Assembly: GCA_026989435.1 (NCBI GenBank)
Contig: JALSJI010000090.1
Location: 1-38,396 of the forward strand
Direction of reading: 5' to 3'
DNA length: 38,396 bases
Origin: Sulfurovum sp.
Lineage (GTDB): Bacteria > Campylobacterota > Campylobacteria > Campylobacterales > Sulfurovaceae
Of this stretch, positions 1 through 9,655 are shown piece after piece. A program made the translations under genes and the position numbers. Within the stretch, counting starts at the first letter, position 1; every line of letters starts with the position of its first letter. The notes under the pieces were generated by a model that was given only the letters and a program-made list of their open reading frames with translations, was not told where the DNA came from and did no database searches.

Positions 1-128
1 CTCTATCTCCAATTATAAACATTTTATATTATAGCTAAAATTGTGTTAGCATTATGTAACTATTTGCGTTGCATAAATAGAATCGATATTATATTAAATG
101 GAGATTAAGATAGCGTAAAAAACTCTTT

Positions 129-824
129 TTAGTAGATATGCGTATAGACAATCTTGGCTATTTCTACGGCACCTTCTTTGCCAGGGTGTAAACCATCATG
201 AAACAGCTCTTTTTTGTCTCTAAAAGGGGTATGCAGATCAATAAGATTGAGATTGTTTGTATTTGCAATTTGCTTGATTTTAGGGATGAGTTCATTTTTG
301 ATACGGGTATCGGTAATCCCTAGTAAATTTGTAAATGATGGTGTGGGCAAACAAATGTATATATCTGGCTTGCTAGAGAGTGCTTGATAGCTTTTTATGA
401 GTGCTGTATAGTCTTTTATAAAATTATCTTTTTTATCCCAATTTTTATCTTTAATGTCATTGGTACCCAACATGATGACAACTATATCGGGATTAAATGC
501 TAAAGAGTCTTTGTATTGTTGTGTTTTGTTGTAGGGGTCTAGTGTTTTAGTAGGGAACTTCTCTTCACTATGCATCGCTGTTTTATTACTTTTTCCAAAG
601 TTTTTTACCGTGACGTTGCTACTGTCTATAATCGTTTGAAGTTGCACGGGATAGCTCTCGTTTTTGGCATTGAGGTATCCGAAACCTTCGGTAAGGCTGT
701 CACCTACACATGCAATGCTGAGCATCTTCGTGCCGGTACTCTCTATTGCAGTAACCTTACTCTCTTTACAGCCTGTAGAAAGTATCGATAGCGATAGAAA
801 GATACATAACAATACTCTTTTTAT
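129..824 (-). CDS. SGNH/GDSL-family hydrolase lipoprotein (probable AUA start)
   Basis: This is a small secreted esterase-like protein of the SGNH hydrolase family, which removes acyl groups from lipids, glycans or peptidoglycan; the substrate is unknown. All family blocks are visible: GDSL with the nucleophile Ser, GTND (block III), and DGLHP with the catalytic Asp and His near the C-terminus. A hydrophobic leader ending LSTGC is a lipobox, so the protein should be lipid-anchored. The first standard start is TTG at 812, which gives an N-terminus without positive charge and has no well-spaced ribosome site. An ATA at 824-822 gives IKRVLLC as the n-region, sits 5 nt after AAGGGAG, and overlaps the stop of the upstream glycosyltransferase gene as ATAA. 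I therefore place the start at 824. It is probably cotranscribed with that transferase, which suggests a glycan-related substrate (inference). Confidence 0.85.
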   Translation of the reverse strand: MKRVLLCIFLSLSILSTGCKESKVTAIESTGTKMLSIACVGDSLTEGFGYLNAKNESYPVQLQTIIDSSNVTVKNFGKSNKTAMHSEEKFPTKTLDPYNKTQQYKDSLAFNPDIVVIMLGTNDIKDKNWDKKDNFIKDYTALIKSYQALSSKPDIYICLPTPSFTNLLGITDTRIKNELIPKIKQIANTNNLNLIDLHTPFRDKKELFHDGLHPGKEGAVEIAKIVYTHIY

Positions 825-1861
825 TGTGACTCCCTTCTTGCACGATACTCCTCTTTTGTCTCGCCCTTTTTACGTCTTTTTAACCTCTGGTCAAAAAGGT
901 TGAGATAGATATAAAATAGCAATCCAAAGAGTATGAGTGAAATAAAATTGTTTGCTTGACTTACCTGATAACCGATAATGGAGAAGATTGCTTGCATCAT
1001 CGTCAAAATCATCACCGTATATTTTACATCACCCTTTACGTTATATAAAAAATGGTGCATATGGTTTTTATCTGCTTGAAACGGAGATATCCCCCTTTGA
1101 ATACGTCTGGTCATCACGATAAAGGTATCGAGTATGGGAAGTGCCATAATAAACAAAACCGATGCCGGCGTAATATACTCCAGTGCCTTGACACTTAAAA
1201 TCACCACCACCATCCCCAATGCCAAGGAGCCGCTATCTCCCATAAAAATTTTTGCGGGATTCCAGTTAAAGAGTAAAAATGCTATCAGGGTCGCGATAAA
1301 AAAAGAGGAGAGGGTAATAAGCAGTTCATCTTTATACTGCAGACCAATGGCTAAAAATGCTACGAAAATCACCATCGAAATAGATGCTGCCAACCCATCA
1401 AGACCATCCATAAGATTAAGTGCATTGGTATAGCCGGCCATTGCAAAAAAAGTAAAAGGGAAAACAAGCCATGAGGGTAAAATCAACTCATAGCCAAAAT
1501 AGACACCGAGGCTAAATACCGCTATATCATTAAGATAGAGCAGAAGTGAAGCAAAGAAGATAAAAATAAATTTTATTTTAGGCGAAATATCTCTATAGTC
1601 GTCCCAAAGACCTACGATAAATACAATAGCAATAGCCGCATAGACATAGTAGTATCTAAGAAGATAGTCCAAATCAAAAAACAACAGCGCAAGAAAAACA
1701 GATGATACAAAGGCCAAACCTGCCCCTCTGGGCACAACCCTCTCATGCATACTGCGTTCATTGGGTACATCTACAAGTCCGATGCGCGAGGCATACTTGA
1801 CAAGCAGTGCAATTAAAATCACGGAAATAAAAAAAATAACAATTGGTAATATTAAATTCAT
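821..1861 (-). CDS. WecA/MraY-type undecaprenyl-phosphate sugar-1-phosphate transferase
   Basis: This is a polytopic membrane enzyme of glycosyltransferase family 4, which moves a sugar-1-phosphate (often GlcNAc-1-P) from a UDP-sugar to undecaprenyl phosphate and so starts O-antigen, teichoic-like or capsule synthesis. Motifs in order are VPNERSMHERVVPRGAG (cytoplasmic loop 1), LWDDYRD, NALNLMDGLDGLA (the Asp-rich motif), NWNPAKIFMGDSGSL, and the His loop DKNHMHH. About ten hydrophobic helices are visible. The RSMHERVVPRG loop resembles WecA/TagO more than MraY, so it is probably not the peptidoglycan MraY. The frame opens at a TTG at 1891, but ATG 1861 begins directly with the first helix (MNLILPIVIFF) and is preferred. 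It lies 43 bp after purH and overlaps the SGNH gene. Confidence 0.88.
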   Translation of the reverse strand: MNLILPIVIFFISVILIALLVKYASRIGLVDVPNERSMHERVVPRGAGLAFVSSVFLALLFFDLDYLLRYYYVYAAIAIVFIVGLWDDYRDISPKIKFIFIFFASLLLYLNDIAVFSLGVYFGYELILPSWLVFPFTFFAMAGYTNALNLMDGLDGLAASISMVIFVAFLAIGLQYKDELLITLSSFFIATLIAFLLFNWNPAKIFMGDSGSLALGMVVVILSVKALEYITPASVLFIMALPILDTFIVMTRRIQRGISPFQADKNHMHHFLYNVKGDVKYTVMILTMMQAIFSIIGYQVSQANNFISLILFGLLFYIYLNLFDQRLKRRKKGETKEEYRARRESQ

Positions 1862-1904
1862 AATAGGTGAATTATACCTGAAATAGCTCAAATCTTCTTA
1901 AAAC

Positions 1905-3437
1905 CTAATGTAAAAAATGTCTCACCGTAGTAAAATAGAGCGATAGTCCATGCTCGTTGGCAGCTTCTATCACCTCCTCGTCTCTAATGCTTCCGCCCGG
2001 TTCTATAATGGCTTTAATACCCGCTTTGGCAGCTGCATCTACACTGTCACGAAAGGGGAAAAAGGCTTCTGATGCCATGGCGGCCCCATTCACGTCTATA
2101 TCCATCTCCTTAGCCTTTTTAAGCGCACACCGTGCAGCATCGACCCGACTGGTCATACCCATACCCACAGCCACCATGACGGCATCTTTAACGTAGACAA
2201 CACAATTTGATTTGGTAAATCCTGCTATCTTCCATGCAATCTCTAAATCTTTCATCTCCTGCTTTGAGGCAGCGCGTAAGGATTTTTGCTCAGCATGTGC
2301 GACTTCATTGTCACAGATGCAATCGGCATTCTGATAAACAAAGCCCCCGTCTATATGTTTAAAGTCGTAAGTATCTTTTGCCATGACTAGCTTCTTCGTA
2401 CCTTGAGCAAAGAGTTTTAGACGTTTTTTCTCTTGAAATATCTCCAGTGCTTCAGGTGTAAAATCAGCAGCCATCACGACCTCTAAAAATATCTCATTCA
2501 TCTTTTTAGCAAGCGTTGCATCTACCACACCATTAAGAGCCACCACACCCCCGAAGGCAGAGACGGGATCACATGTGAGTGCCTCGGTATAACTCTCTAA
2601 AAGTGTCTCTTTAAGTGCAAAACCACATGGATTACCGTGTTTTACAATACAGACTGCATGTGCATCTCCAAAGCTTGTAGCGATCTTTAGTGCACCGTTT
2701 ACATCATTGATATTATTAAACGATGCCTCCCCTTTTACTTGCCTGAAATACTTGCTAAAGTGGGAGTCAAACTCATACAATGCTCCTTTTTGATGGGGGT
2801 TTTCCCCGTAACGTGTCTGAAAAGTTTTTTTGCCGGCGATAAATTGATATGCTCCAAACCCGTTATGAAACCTGCTGTTCATATAGTTGGCTATCATCAC
2901 ATCGTACGCAGCAGTATGCTCATACGCCTTAATCATCAATTCTCTTCTAAACTCCATCGTATCTTTCTGCTCTGCCAGTGCAATGAGTACGCGCTCATAA
3001 TCCTTGATATCGGTAACAACAAGTACATCAGAGAAATTTTTTGCAGCTGAGCGTATCATGGCAGGACCGCCTATATCGATATTTTCAATAATCTCATCAA
3101 AATCTTCCGTTCTCTCTATCGTCTCTTTAAAGGGATAGAGATTAACGCAGACTAAATCGATATCCTCTATACCAAACTTTTTTGCCTCTGTACGATGAGA
3201 TCTATCTTTACGCTTGTAAAGAATACCGCCGTGCACATAGGGATTGAGTGTTTTAACCCGTCCGCCGAAGCACTCGGGAAATTTGGTAATCTCGTCTATC
3301 TCAATCACCGTAATACCCGCTTCATCGAGTCTTTTATAGGTACCGCCTGTCGAGACAATCTCCCAGCCTTGATCCTGCAAACCTTCGGCGAAGGCGATAA
3401 TCTCCTCTTTGTCACTTACGCTTAATAATGCTCTCAT
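1905..3437 (-). CDS. purH: Bifunctional AICAR formyltransferase/IMP cyclohydrolase
   Basis: PurH carries out the last two steps of IMP synthesis: 10-formyl-THF-dependent formylation of AICAR, then ring closure. The 510 residues are the normal family length. Residues 1 to about 150 form the MGS-like cyclohydrolase domain ([10 protein letters not shown] at the N-terminus, STGGT at 29-33). The rest is the formyltransferase domain, with RYGENPHQ at 209-216, the catalytic KHGNPCG at 266-272, [10 protein letters not shown], and a C-terminal RHFLH like the family's RHFxH ending. It lies 13 bp downstream of purL, in a two-gene purine operon with a glycan transferase following. Confidence 0.97.
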   Translation of the reverse strand: MRALLSVSDKEEIIAFAEGLQDQGWEIVSTGGTYKRLDEAGITVIEIDEITKFPECFGGRVKTLNPYVHGGILYKRKDRSHRTEAKKFGIEDIDLVCVNLYPFKETIERTEDFDEIIENIDIGGPAMIRSAAKNFSDVLVVTDIKDYERVLIALAEQKDTMEFRRELMIKAYEHTAAYDVMIANYMNSRFHNGFGAYQFIAGKKTFQTRYGENPHQKGALYEFDSHFSKYFRQVKGEASFNNINDVNGALKIATSFGDAHAVCIVKHGNPCGFALKETLLESYTEALTCDPVSAFGGVVALNGVVDATLAKKMNEIFLEVVMAADFTPEALEIFQEKKRLKLFAQGTKKLVMAKDTYDFKHIDGGFVYQNADCICDNEVAHAEQKSLRAASKQEMKDLEIAWKIAGFTKSNCVVYVKDAVMVAVGMGMTSRVDAARCALKKAKEMDIDVNGAAMASEAFFPFRDSVDAAAKAGIKAIIEPGGSIRDEEVIEAANEHGLSLYFTTVRHFLH

Positions 3438-3450
3438 GCTTACCCTTCAT

Positions 3451-5694
3451 CTATGCTTCTTCTATGCTTTTTGAAAATGTGTGAAAATAGATCTCTTTTA
3501 CTTTTTCAAGAGGCAATGCCAAATCATTAATCTTGACATCGTTACCGCCTACGGCACCAATGACTGCTATCTCTAATTCAAACTCTTTGGCCATCGCAAC
3601 GACTTTTACCATATCTTTGTTCTCTACTTCAAGCAGTGCCCTGCTTTGTGACTCGTCAAAGATATCTCTACTCTTTTTCAGATTGACATAGGCAGATACG
3701 CCCAAGCCCGAACATGCTGCCATCTTAGAGAGTGCTATCGCAATACCCCCTACGTTCACATCTTTGGCAGATTTGAGAAGTCCCTCTTTATTTGCCTCTA
3801 TCACCAGATTCCAGAGTGCCAGCTCTTTTTTGTAGTCACACTCGGGTACATTTCCAACTGTCTCATTATAGAGTGCCTTCATATACAATGAGCCGCCAAA
3901 TTCTCCTTTAGTCTCTCCCACAAGCAGTATTGAAGAGCCCTCTTCTTGAAAGAGAGAAGGCAAGACTTTTTGTGCATCCTCATTGAGACCTACCATCGCT
4001 ATAGCCGGGGTGGGGAAGACAGAGACACCGTTGGTTTCATTATATAAGGAGACATTACCGGAGACCACCGGCGTATGTAGTGCCAACGATGCCTCTTTTA
4101 TCCCCTCGCAAGACTGTGCAAACTGCCACATAACCTCAGGATTTTCGGGATTACCGAAATTAAGACAATCCGTAATCGCAAGAGGCCTTGCCCCCGACAT
4201 CGCTACATTTCGACCCGACTCTACTACGGCCAATGCCGCACCTTTGAGCGGGTCGATGTAGCAGTATCGTGGATTACAGTCCGTACTCACGGCCAAAGCC
4301 TTGCCGTTTTCTTTCACACGTATCGATGATGCATCCAAACTGCCGGGATGCTTAACGGTATTGGTCTGCACCATGGAGTCGTACTGCTCATAAATCCATG
4401 CCTTGTCTACAACCTCCATATCTCCAAGCAGTCTCTCGTAAGCCTCCTGATCAGCTATTGCATCAAAGGAGTCTATATTCTTCATAGCAACCCTATCCAG
4501 ATATTTTGGGCGTGCTACGGGCCTGTCAAGTACAGGAGCCTCTTCGCTTACCGGTGCGATGGGCATATCGGCACACTGCTCACCGTGCCACATAAGCTCC
4601 ATCCGTGCCGTATCCGTAACCTCTCCGATTACGGCAACATCAAGACCCCATTTTTCAAAAATCTCAATAATGGCCTCTTCGCTTCCTTGTTTTGCACAAA
4701 TAAGCATACGCTCTTGTGATTCCGAGAGCATAAAATCATAAGGAGTCATCCCCTCTTCGCGTGCGGGGACCTTGTCTAGATATAAACGTAGTCCTGCCCC
4801 CGTCTTTCCTGCCATCTCAAAGGCTGAAGAGGTAAGTCCCGCTGCTCCCATATCCTGAATCCCTACAATAAGATCTGCCTTAAAAAGCTCCAAACAGGCC
4901 TCTAAAAGCAGTTTTTCCGTAAAGGGATCGCCCACTTGTACCGTAGGTCGGAGGGATTTGGAGGCTTCCGTAAAAGAGTCCGAACTCATCACTGCTCCAC
5001 CCAGACCGTCACGCCCCGTTTTTGAGCCCACGTACATCACGGGATTGCCTACACCCGAAGCCACCCCCAAAAAGATCTCATCTTTTTGAACAAGCCCCAG
5101 CGAAAAAGCATTGACCAGGATATTTCCGTTATATGACTCATCAAAGCTCACCTCGCCGCCAATTGTAGGCACACCCATACAGTTGCCATAACTTCCGATA
5201 CCCTCTACCACGCCGCGTACCAGATGTCTTTGGTATTTTGCCGTATCGGAGTCACCCTCTACATTACCAAAACGCAGAGCATTCATATTTGCTACCGGTC
5301 GTGCACCCATAGTAAAAATGTCACGCAGTATACCTCCTACTCCTGTTGCCGCGCCTTGAAACGGCTCGATAAAGGAAGGGTGGTTGTGTGATTCCATTTT
5401 AAAGACAGCCGCCATACCATCGCCGATATCGATCACCCCTGCATTTTCTCCGGGGCCTTGAATCACCCACGGTGCCTCAGTAGGAAAGCCTCTAAGATAT
5501 TTCGAACTTGATTTATAGGAGCAGTGCTCAGACCACATCGCCGAGAAGATTCCAATCTCTACAATATTAGGGTGCCTTCCCTCAAGTATACGCAAAATCT
5601 CTTGATACTCCTCTTGCGAGAGTTTGTGATTTTTCAACACTTCATCAAGGTTTTCAATGGGCATATTGGTATTTGAGTCATGGGTATGCGACAT
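3451..5694 (-). CDS. purL: Phosphoribosylformylglycinamidine synthase, subunit II
   Basis: PurL makes formylglycinamidine ribonucleotide from FGAR, ATP and ammonia from glutamine. At 747 residues it is the short bacterial form that works with separate PurS and PurQ, neither of which is in this window. Recognisable segments include [11 protein letters not shown] near residue 50, [39 protein letters not shown] (split here only by length: KMESHNHPS then [12 protein letters not shown]), [14 protein letters not shown] [12 protein letters not shown], and [13 protein letters not shown] [17 protein letters not shown] lies about 10 nt before the chosen ATG. An internal ATG at residue 11 is possible but lacks a better ribosome site. 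It diverges from the dUTPase gene. Confidence 0.97.
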   Translation of the reverse strand: MSHTHDSNTNMPIENLDEVLKNHKLSQEEYQEILRILEGRHPNIVEIGIFSAMWSEHCSYKSSSKYLRGFPTEAPWVIQGPGENAGVIDIGDGMAAVFKMESHNHPSFIEPFQGAATGVGGILRDIFTMGARPVANMNALRFGNVEGDSDTAKYQRHLVRGVVEGIGSYGNCMGVPTIGGEVSFDESYNGNILVNAFSLGLVQKDEIFLGVASGVGNPVMYVGSKTGRDGLGGAVMSSDSFTEASKSLRPTVQVGDPFTEKLLLEACLELFKADLIVGIQDMGAAGLTSSAFEMAGKTGAGLRLYLDKVPAREEGMTPYDFMLSESQERMLICAKQGSEEAIIEIFEKWGLDVAVIGEVTDTARMELMWHGEQCADMPIAPVSEEAPVLDRPVARPKYLDRVAMKNIDSFDAIADQEAYERLLGDMEVVDKAWIYEQYDSMVQTNTVKHPGSLDASSIRVKENGKALAVSTDCNPRYCYIDPLKGAALAVVESGRNVAMSGARPLAITDCLNFGNPENPEVMWQFAQSCEGIKEASLALHTPVVSGNVSLYNETNGVSVFPTPAIAMVGLNEDAQKVLPSLFQEEGSSILLVGETKGEFGGSLYMKALYNETVGNVPECDYKKELALWNLVIEANKEGLLKSAKDVNVGGIAIALSKMAACSGLGVSAYVNLKKSRDIFDESQSRALLEVENKDMVKVVAMAKEFELEIAVIGAVGGNDVKINDLALPLEKVKEIYFHTFSKSIEEA

Positions 5695-5805
5695 AAAAAA
5701 GGTATCCTTTCAAAGATAGAAATTGCGTCATGACAGTGTACTGAAAAAGTACTAAATAAGGCTTGAAAAGGTAGAATATCAAACCCAAGATATAAAGGTT
5801 TATAC

Positions 5806-6486
5806 ATGGATAAAATTTTACAGATGCTTAAGCTGCAACAATCCCTCAATGATGCTACCAATGGGATAGGATGGGAAAACGGCATCACAAAAAACGGGAA
5901 ACCTATAGACTGGAGACGATGTATCTATCTTGAATGTGCAGAACTCATAGAGTCTTATCCCTGGAAACACTGGAAGGATATAGATGCCAAACCGGACTAT
6001 GAAAACATCAAAATAGAAACGGTAGATATTTGGCATTTTATCCTCTCCCAAGCACTGGCAGATTATCAAAAAAAGGATCTAGGAACACCGGAGATATTAT
6101 CACAACGTATCCAAGCTTTAGATAATTTTTCCGACTTCTCAAAAGGACACACCAACAAACAGGCAGACTATTATGCAGAAATCAAAATCGTAGAAGAGCT
6201 TATCTCGCTACTTTTTCTTAATAGTTCCACAGAGAAAACGGTAGAGGCTTTTTTTAATATTGCTCTCATGTGCGGTCTTGATCTCAAGAGTCTCTATACC
6301 CTTTATATAGGAAAAAATATACTCAACCAATTCAGACAAGATCATGGCTATAAAGACGGAACCTATCTTAAAATATGGGATGGGAGAGAGGATAATGCAG
6401 TGATGCAAAACTACCTCGATAAAAATCCGGACAGCTCACCTCGGGCACTCTATTGTTATCTTGAAGACTCCTATCCTAAAGAATAG
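5806..6486 (+). CDS. dut: Dimeric (MazG-like, all-alpha) dUTP diphosphatase
   Basis: This enzyme hydrolyses dUTP to dUMP and pyrophosphate, keeping uracil out of DNA and feeding dTMP synthesis. It belongs to the dimeric, all-alpha dUTPase family related to MazG that is typical of Campylobacter and Helicobacter, not the trimeric beta type. The N-terminal part carries IDWRRCIYLECAELIES and SYPWKHWKDI, followed by KIETVDIWHFILS; the Glu and Asp residues in these helices are the expected Mg2+ ligands. GYKDGTYLKIWDGREDN near the C-terminus matches the conserved substrate-binding tail. The length of 226 residues is normal. AAAGG lies about 9 nt before the ATG. It is monocistronic, divergent from purL, and ends 3 bp from the convergent lipoprotein gene. 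Confidence 0.9.
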   Translation: MDKILQMLKLQQSLNDATNGIGWENGITKNGKPIDWRRCIYLECAELIESYPWKHWKDIDAKPDYENIKIETVDIWHFILSQALADYQKKDLGTPEILSQRIQALDNFSDFSKGHTNKQADYYAEIKIVEELISLLFLNSSTEKTVEAFFNIALMCGLDLKSLYTLYIGKNILNQFRQDHGYKDGTYLKIWDGREDNAVMQNYLDKNPDSSPRALYCYLEDSYPKE

Positions 6487-6489
6487 TTA

Positions 6490-7143
6490 TTAATCCACCT
6501 GACGGTTCAAATTTTTTTCTACTATCTGATTTCCCTCTACGCTCACACGTGTAGCTATACGTATATTTTTAGGAGTCTCATATCCACATTCTAGTCCACA
6601 CTTGACTGTACCTATAAGGAAATAGCTTCCGCTTGGTACACCGTAAAAAGCAAATTTACCATTTTCATCCGAGGCAGTAAATCGTAGATAGTTAAAGAGT
6701 CTGCTGTCTGCCTTTTCCATCTTGTGTCCGTCAAGATAGCTCACGTTATACCACTGCGTAGAATAGGAGGTTACCGGGTTTAGATAGAGTCTTGTGTTTT
6801 TTCCTACTATCCGTTCTTCATCACTGTTTGTCACAAAAATACTCCCTTTGACGGTGGCTTTTCCTTTTCTTGGAAGTTGGTTATACTCTGATACAGGAAA
6901 AGCGATACGCGGTATTTTTTCTCTACTCTCTTCATCTATAGACTCCGTCTCGTTTACTTCGGAGATTTCTGAGTCCAGATCCGAAATATCTACGTTTTCC
7001 TCTTCATTTGTCTCCTCTGCCCAGGTATTCTCCCGGTTATTTTCTACTTTTGATGCATCGAGTATCAGTTCTCTTTGTGCACAGCCTGAAAAGAGTAAAA
7101 GTATCAATGTTGATAGGGTCAAAGAAAATACTATTTTTTTCAT
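6490..7143 (-). CDS. Lipoprotein with acidic linker and carboxypeptidase-regulatory-like domain
   Basis: The function is not recognised. The N-terminus MKKIVFSLTLSTLILLLFSGC is a clear lipoprotein signal with Cys at residue 21. Residues about 35-80 are a strongly acidic, low-complexity linker rich in Glu, Asp and Ser. The rest (from about residue 90) reads as an Ig-like, carboxypeptidase-regulatory or SdrD-B-like beta domain: ATVKGSIFV, then a prealbumin-like ASDENGKFAFYGVPSGSYFLIGTV, which is the typical GxFxFxxVPxGxY pattern. Two Cys in KCGLECG may form a disulfide in the periplasm. It probably sits on the outer or inner membrane as a structural or binding domain. A TATAAT box lies 27 bp upstream. 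Confidence 0.7.
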   Translation of the reverse strand: MKKIVFSLTLSTLILLLFSGCAQRELILDASKVENNRENTWAEETNEEENVDISDLDSEISEVNETESIDEESREKIPRIAFPVSEYNQLPRKGKATVKGSIFVTNSDEERIVGKNTRLYLNPVTSYSTQWYNVSYLDGHKMEKADSRLFNYLRFTASDENGKFAFYGVPSGSYFLIGTVKCGLECGYETPKNIRIATRVSVEGNQIVEKNLNRQVD

Positions 7144-7169
7144 TCTATTTCCTGTAAATTTTATATGCG

Positions 7170-7175
7170 ATTATA
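7170..7175 (-). promoter_or_regulatory. -10 box for the lipoprotein gene
   Basis: A perfect TATAAT lies on the minus strand in the 34 bp gap between the Sel1-repeat gene and the lipoprotein ATG. No good -35 box is visible at 17 bp, which is common in Campylobacterota. Confidence 0.45.
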
Positions 7176-7177
7176 CA

Positions 7178-7483
7178 CTATTGTTTCTTTTGGTTTCTCT
7201 TTATCCTAAGGATATCTCTATAAGCACCCTTTGCCCTTCTGTCTACAGAAAATATAGCCTTTTGTCTCCAAAAAGCAGCTTTTTGGGGATCTTTTTTGAC
7301 TACGATTCCCTTTTCGTAACACTCTGCTAGACGAAGTTGTGCCTCCACCTCTCCCTCATTGGCAAAACGGTGCAAATTTTTTACTTTGCGTTTTTCGCCT
7401 CGGTAATACCTTGTCGTATGGACAATGAGCACAATCAGTATAATGGTCAGTATTACAATCAAATAGAGTTCAACCTTCTGCAT
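7178..7483 (-). CDS. Small membrane-anchored protein with one Sel1-like repeat
   Basis: This is a protein of about 101 residues with one N-terminal transmembrane helix (LYLIVILTIILIVLIV), a basic stretch, then a single Sel1/TPR-like unit (AQLRLAECYEKGIVVKKDP followed by KAAFWRQKA). Sel1 repeats usually bind other proteins; one repeat alone is unusually short. The role is unknown. The start is uncertain: AGGAG overlaps the mnmE stop (TAGGAG), and GTG 7492, TTG 7489 and ATG 7483 follow at spacings of 2, 5 and 11 nt. I list the ATG; TTG 7489 is equally credible. It is probably cotranscribed with mnmE. Confidence 0.65.
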   Translation of the reverse strand: MQKVELYLIVILTIILIVLIVHTTRYYRGEKRKVKNLHRFANEGEVEAQLRLAECYEKGIVVKKDPQKAAFWRQKAIFSVDRRAKGAYRDILRIKRNQKKQ

Positions 7484-7497
7484 CTTCAACACTGCTC

Positions 7498-8859
7498 CTA
7501 TTTCCCCAAACAGAACTCTGCGAACATCTTCTCAAGAATCTCTTCGTTATCATAAGGTTTTGATATTAAAGAGAGTGCCTTTAGTGCCTCTTGAAGATGG
7601 TAAGAGTAAAACTCCAGCTCTGCATGAAGCAGTGGTCTTTTTGCCTCTTTTATAGCATCTCTTGCCGCTTTGGCTGCCTCTATCTGACGTGTGCTGATTA
7701 GTGTAATCTCTTCAGCTTCACCGATAGTATCAAGTAAAGCCTCCAGATGCTCGGTCAATATCGAAAATGATTTTTTAGCACTCACCTCAAGAGGAGAATA
7801 AGAGTCTAAAATACTACGATCAAATGCTAGTGGCAAATCGGATTTATTAAGTGCTACAATGATATGTTTGTTTTGCATCTGTTCAAGCAAAGAGAGTATC
7901 TTTTGATCCTCTTTGTCTACTTGACGTGAATAGTCAAAAAGTGCAATAATGATATCAGCGTCTTCTATGGCAGAAATAGAACGTGAAATACCGATTTTTT
8001 CAATACGATCTTTGGCATCACGTATACCGGCCGTATCTACCAGTCTTATCACATGCGTACCGATACGTATCTGCTCCTCTATGGTATCTCTGGTAGTACC
8101 TGCTATATCGGAGACAATCGCTCTATCATCATTTAAAAGGGCATTGAGCAGAGATGATTTCCCTACATTGGGTTTCCCTATTATTGCAACTTTAAAGCCT
8201 TCAATCAGTCCTCTTCTTCTATAACTTGCTTCCACGATAGATTCAATCTTCTCCTCTAGGACATCTAACTCTCTATGCATACTCTCCGTCATATCCTGAG
8301 GTATATCCTCCTCTGCATAGTCTATCGATACTTCGGCATATGCCAGTGATTTTAACAAAATTTCTCTGCTTTGTTCGATAAAATCTTTGATCTCGCCTTT
8401 TAGTTGTCGTGCCAAAATCTTTGCCGCATCGACACTTTTTGCCTCAATCAGCTTTGCAATCGCTTCTGCTTCACTGAGATCTATTTTTCCGTTGAGAAAA
8501 GCACGCTTGGAGAACTCTCCTGCTTCTGCCAATCTTGCCCCGTAGCAAAGTACTGTATCGAGTATCTCCTGAGAGACGATTAGCCCTCCATGACATTGAA
8601 ATTCTACAATATCTTCACCCGTAAAAGAGTTGGGTGCGGCAAAATAGATCATAATGGCTTGATCAATAAGTTGATGCTCTTTTGTATAAAGAGAGGTCAA
8701 ATGTGCATGTCTTGGGATAATTTTCTCAAGAGCTGAGACTTTTTTTGCAATCTCAAGGGCGCCTTCACCGCTAATACGTACAATAGAGATAGAAGAGACA
8801 CCTTCTGCAGTAGCTATGGCGGCAATGGTGTCTTGAAATGCTCCTTGCCGTGTATGCAT
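7498..8859 (-). CDS. mnmE: tRNA uridine-5-carboxymethylaminomethyl(34) synthesis GTPase MnmE
   Basis: MnmE works with MnmG (GidA) to modify the wobble uridine of certain tRNAs, using GTP, a folate one-carbon unit and FAD. The N-terminal folate-binding domain starts at DTIAAIAT and includes EFQCHGG. The inserted G domain shows GKPNVGKS (P-loop), AGTTRDT (switch I), DTAGIRD and NKSD. The C-terminus ends FCLGK, matching the conserved FC(I/L)GK with its Cys. The frame opens at 8925, which would overlap jag by over 60 bp. ATG 8859, one base after the jag TAA and 4 nt after an AGG, gives 453 residues, the normal length, and is preferred. Confidence 0.95.
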   Translation of the reverse strand: MHTRQGAFQDTIAAIATAEGVSSISIVRISGEGALEIAKKVSALEKIIPRHAHLTSLYTKEHQLIDQAIMIYFAAPNSFTGEDIVEFQCHGGLIVSQEILDTVLCYGARLAEAGEFSKRAFLNGKIDLSEAEAIAKLIEAKSVDAAKILARQLKGEIKDFIEQSREILLKSLAYAEVSIDYAEEDIPQDMTESMHRELDVLEEKIESIVEASYRRRGLIEGFKVAIIGKPNVGKSSLLNALLNDDRAIVSDIAGTTRDTIEEQIRIGTHVIRLVDTAGIRDAKDRIEKIGISRSISAIEDADIIIALFDYSRQVDKEDQKILSLLEQMQNKHIIVALNKSDLPLAFDRSILDSYSPLEVSAKKSFSILTEHLEALLDTIGEAEEITLISTRQIEAAKAARDAIKEAKRPLLHAELEFYSYHLQEALKALSLISKPYDNEEILEKMFAEFCLGK

Positions 8860-8860
8860 C

Positions 8861-9649
8861 TTACCTGGCATGAAAGTCATTAATGACAACAAATTTCTTG
8901 CCGTTTCCGGCTGTTTTGACGGCAACGTATTTATCGGGAAATGCTTCTCTGAGCTGTTCTAAGGCAATTTGTATCAAAACACCGTCTAAATAACGTGTCT
9001 TTCCGTATCCCTTCTCTTGCACACTCCGGATCAAAGGTTCCAGATATGTTCGAATCATCTCCTGCTGCTTAGTAATGAATGATGCAATCTCTAATTTAAT
9101 AAAGAGTTCATATTTATTATGTAACCAGGAAAATATCATATACGAGAGGGCGTTGTATCTATAGCCCTCTTTACCTATGAGCAGTGCAGCATCTTCCCCA
9201 TCTATAAAAATCAATGCCGTATTGTCTCTAACATCTACTTCTATGACATCGATATCAAAACATCCATGTGAAAAAAGCTCTTTAAGCTGATTTTCTATTA
9301 AGCGTGCCAATTCATCATAAACAGGTACTTCCTCAAGATCCCTCTTCTCTTGGATACTCCGGACTTCATACGGTTCTGAAAAGATCTCTTCTTCGGACTT
9401 TTTATCTACTTGATGCTGCCTCTTTTCTACCGTGTCAATCCCGGAAGAAGATTCTTTGGCAATGCCGTTTTCCTCTTTGTTCTTGCTTTTGCACTCTGCT
9501 AGAATAATTGCATGCTTTTTGAAAAAACCAAAAAGACCCTTGCTTGGATACTGAACTACTTCGCAATGTAACTCACGTATGGAGCATGCAAACAGTTCCG
9601 ATGCTTTTTCATATGCCTCTTCTAGCGTCTTGGCCTCAACCTTTTTCAT
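8861..9649 (-). CDS. jag: Jag/KhpB-type RNA-binding protein (Jag_N, KH, R3H)
   Basis: This is an RNA-binding protein of the Jag (SpoIIIJ-associated, KhpB) family. Residues 1-52 form the Jag_N domain (VEAKTLEEAYEKA and KGLFGFFKK). A charged linker, rich in Glu and Lys, covers about 55-125. A KH domain follows, with the GxxG-like loop in LLIGKEGYRYNAL. The R3H end shows LREAFPDKYVAVKTAG. The protein is linked in other bacteria to envelope biogenesis and small-RNA control. It sits 6 bp downstream of yidC, the classical neighbour. The linker is longer than in short Jag proteins but usual for this phylum. Confidence 0.92.
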   Translation of the reverse strand: MKKVEAKTLEEAYEKASELFACSIRELHCEVVQYPSKGLFGFFKKHAIILAECKSKNKEENGIAKESSSGIDTVEKRQHQVDKKSEEEIFSEPYEVRSIQEKRDLEEVPVYDELARLIENQLKELFSHGCFDIDVIEVDVRDNTALIFIDGEDAALLIGKEGYRYNALSYMIFSWLHNKYELFIKLEIASFITKQQEMIRTYLEPLIRSVQEKGYGKTRYLDGVLIQIALEQLREAFPDKYVAVKTAGNGKKFVVINDFHAR

Positions 9650-9655
9650 CTACCC

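Noticed and set aside
4348-4719. A 123-codon plus-strand frame inside purL
   Set aside because: It is antisense to a fully conserved purL segment and its translation has no domain-like pattern; it is a shadow frame.
5715-5765. Small hairpin GTACT-GAAAA-AGTAC in the purL-dUTPase divergent region as a purine riboswitch
   Set aside because: The stem is only 5 bp and none of the conserved purine aptamer bases are present.
8860-8925. mnmE starting at 8925
   Set aside because: This would overlap jag's conserved R3H end and add 22 residues absent from the family; ATG 8859 is better.
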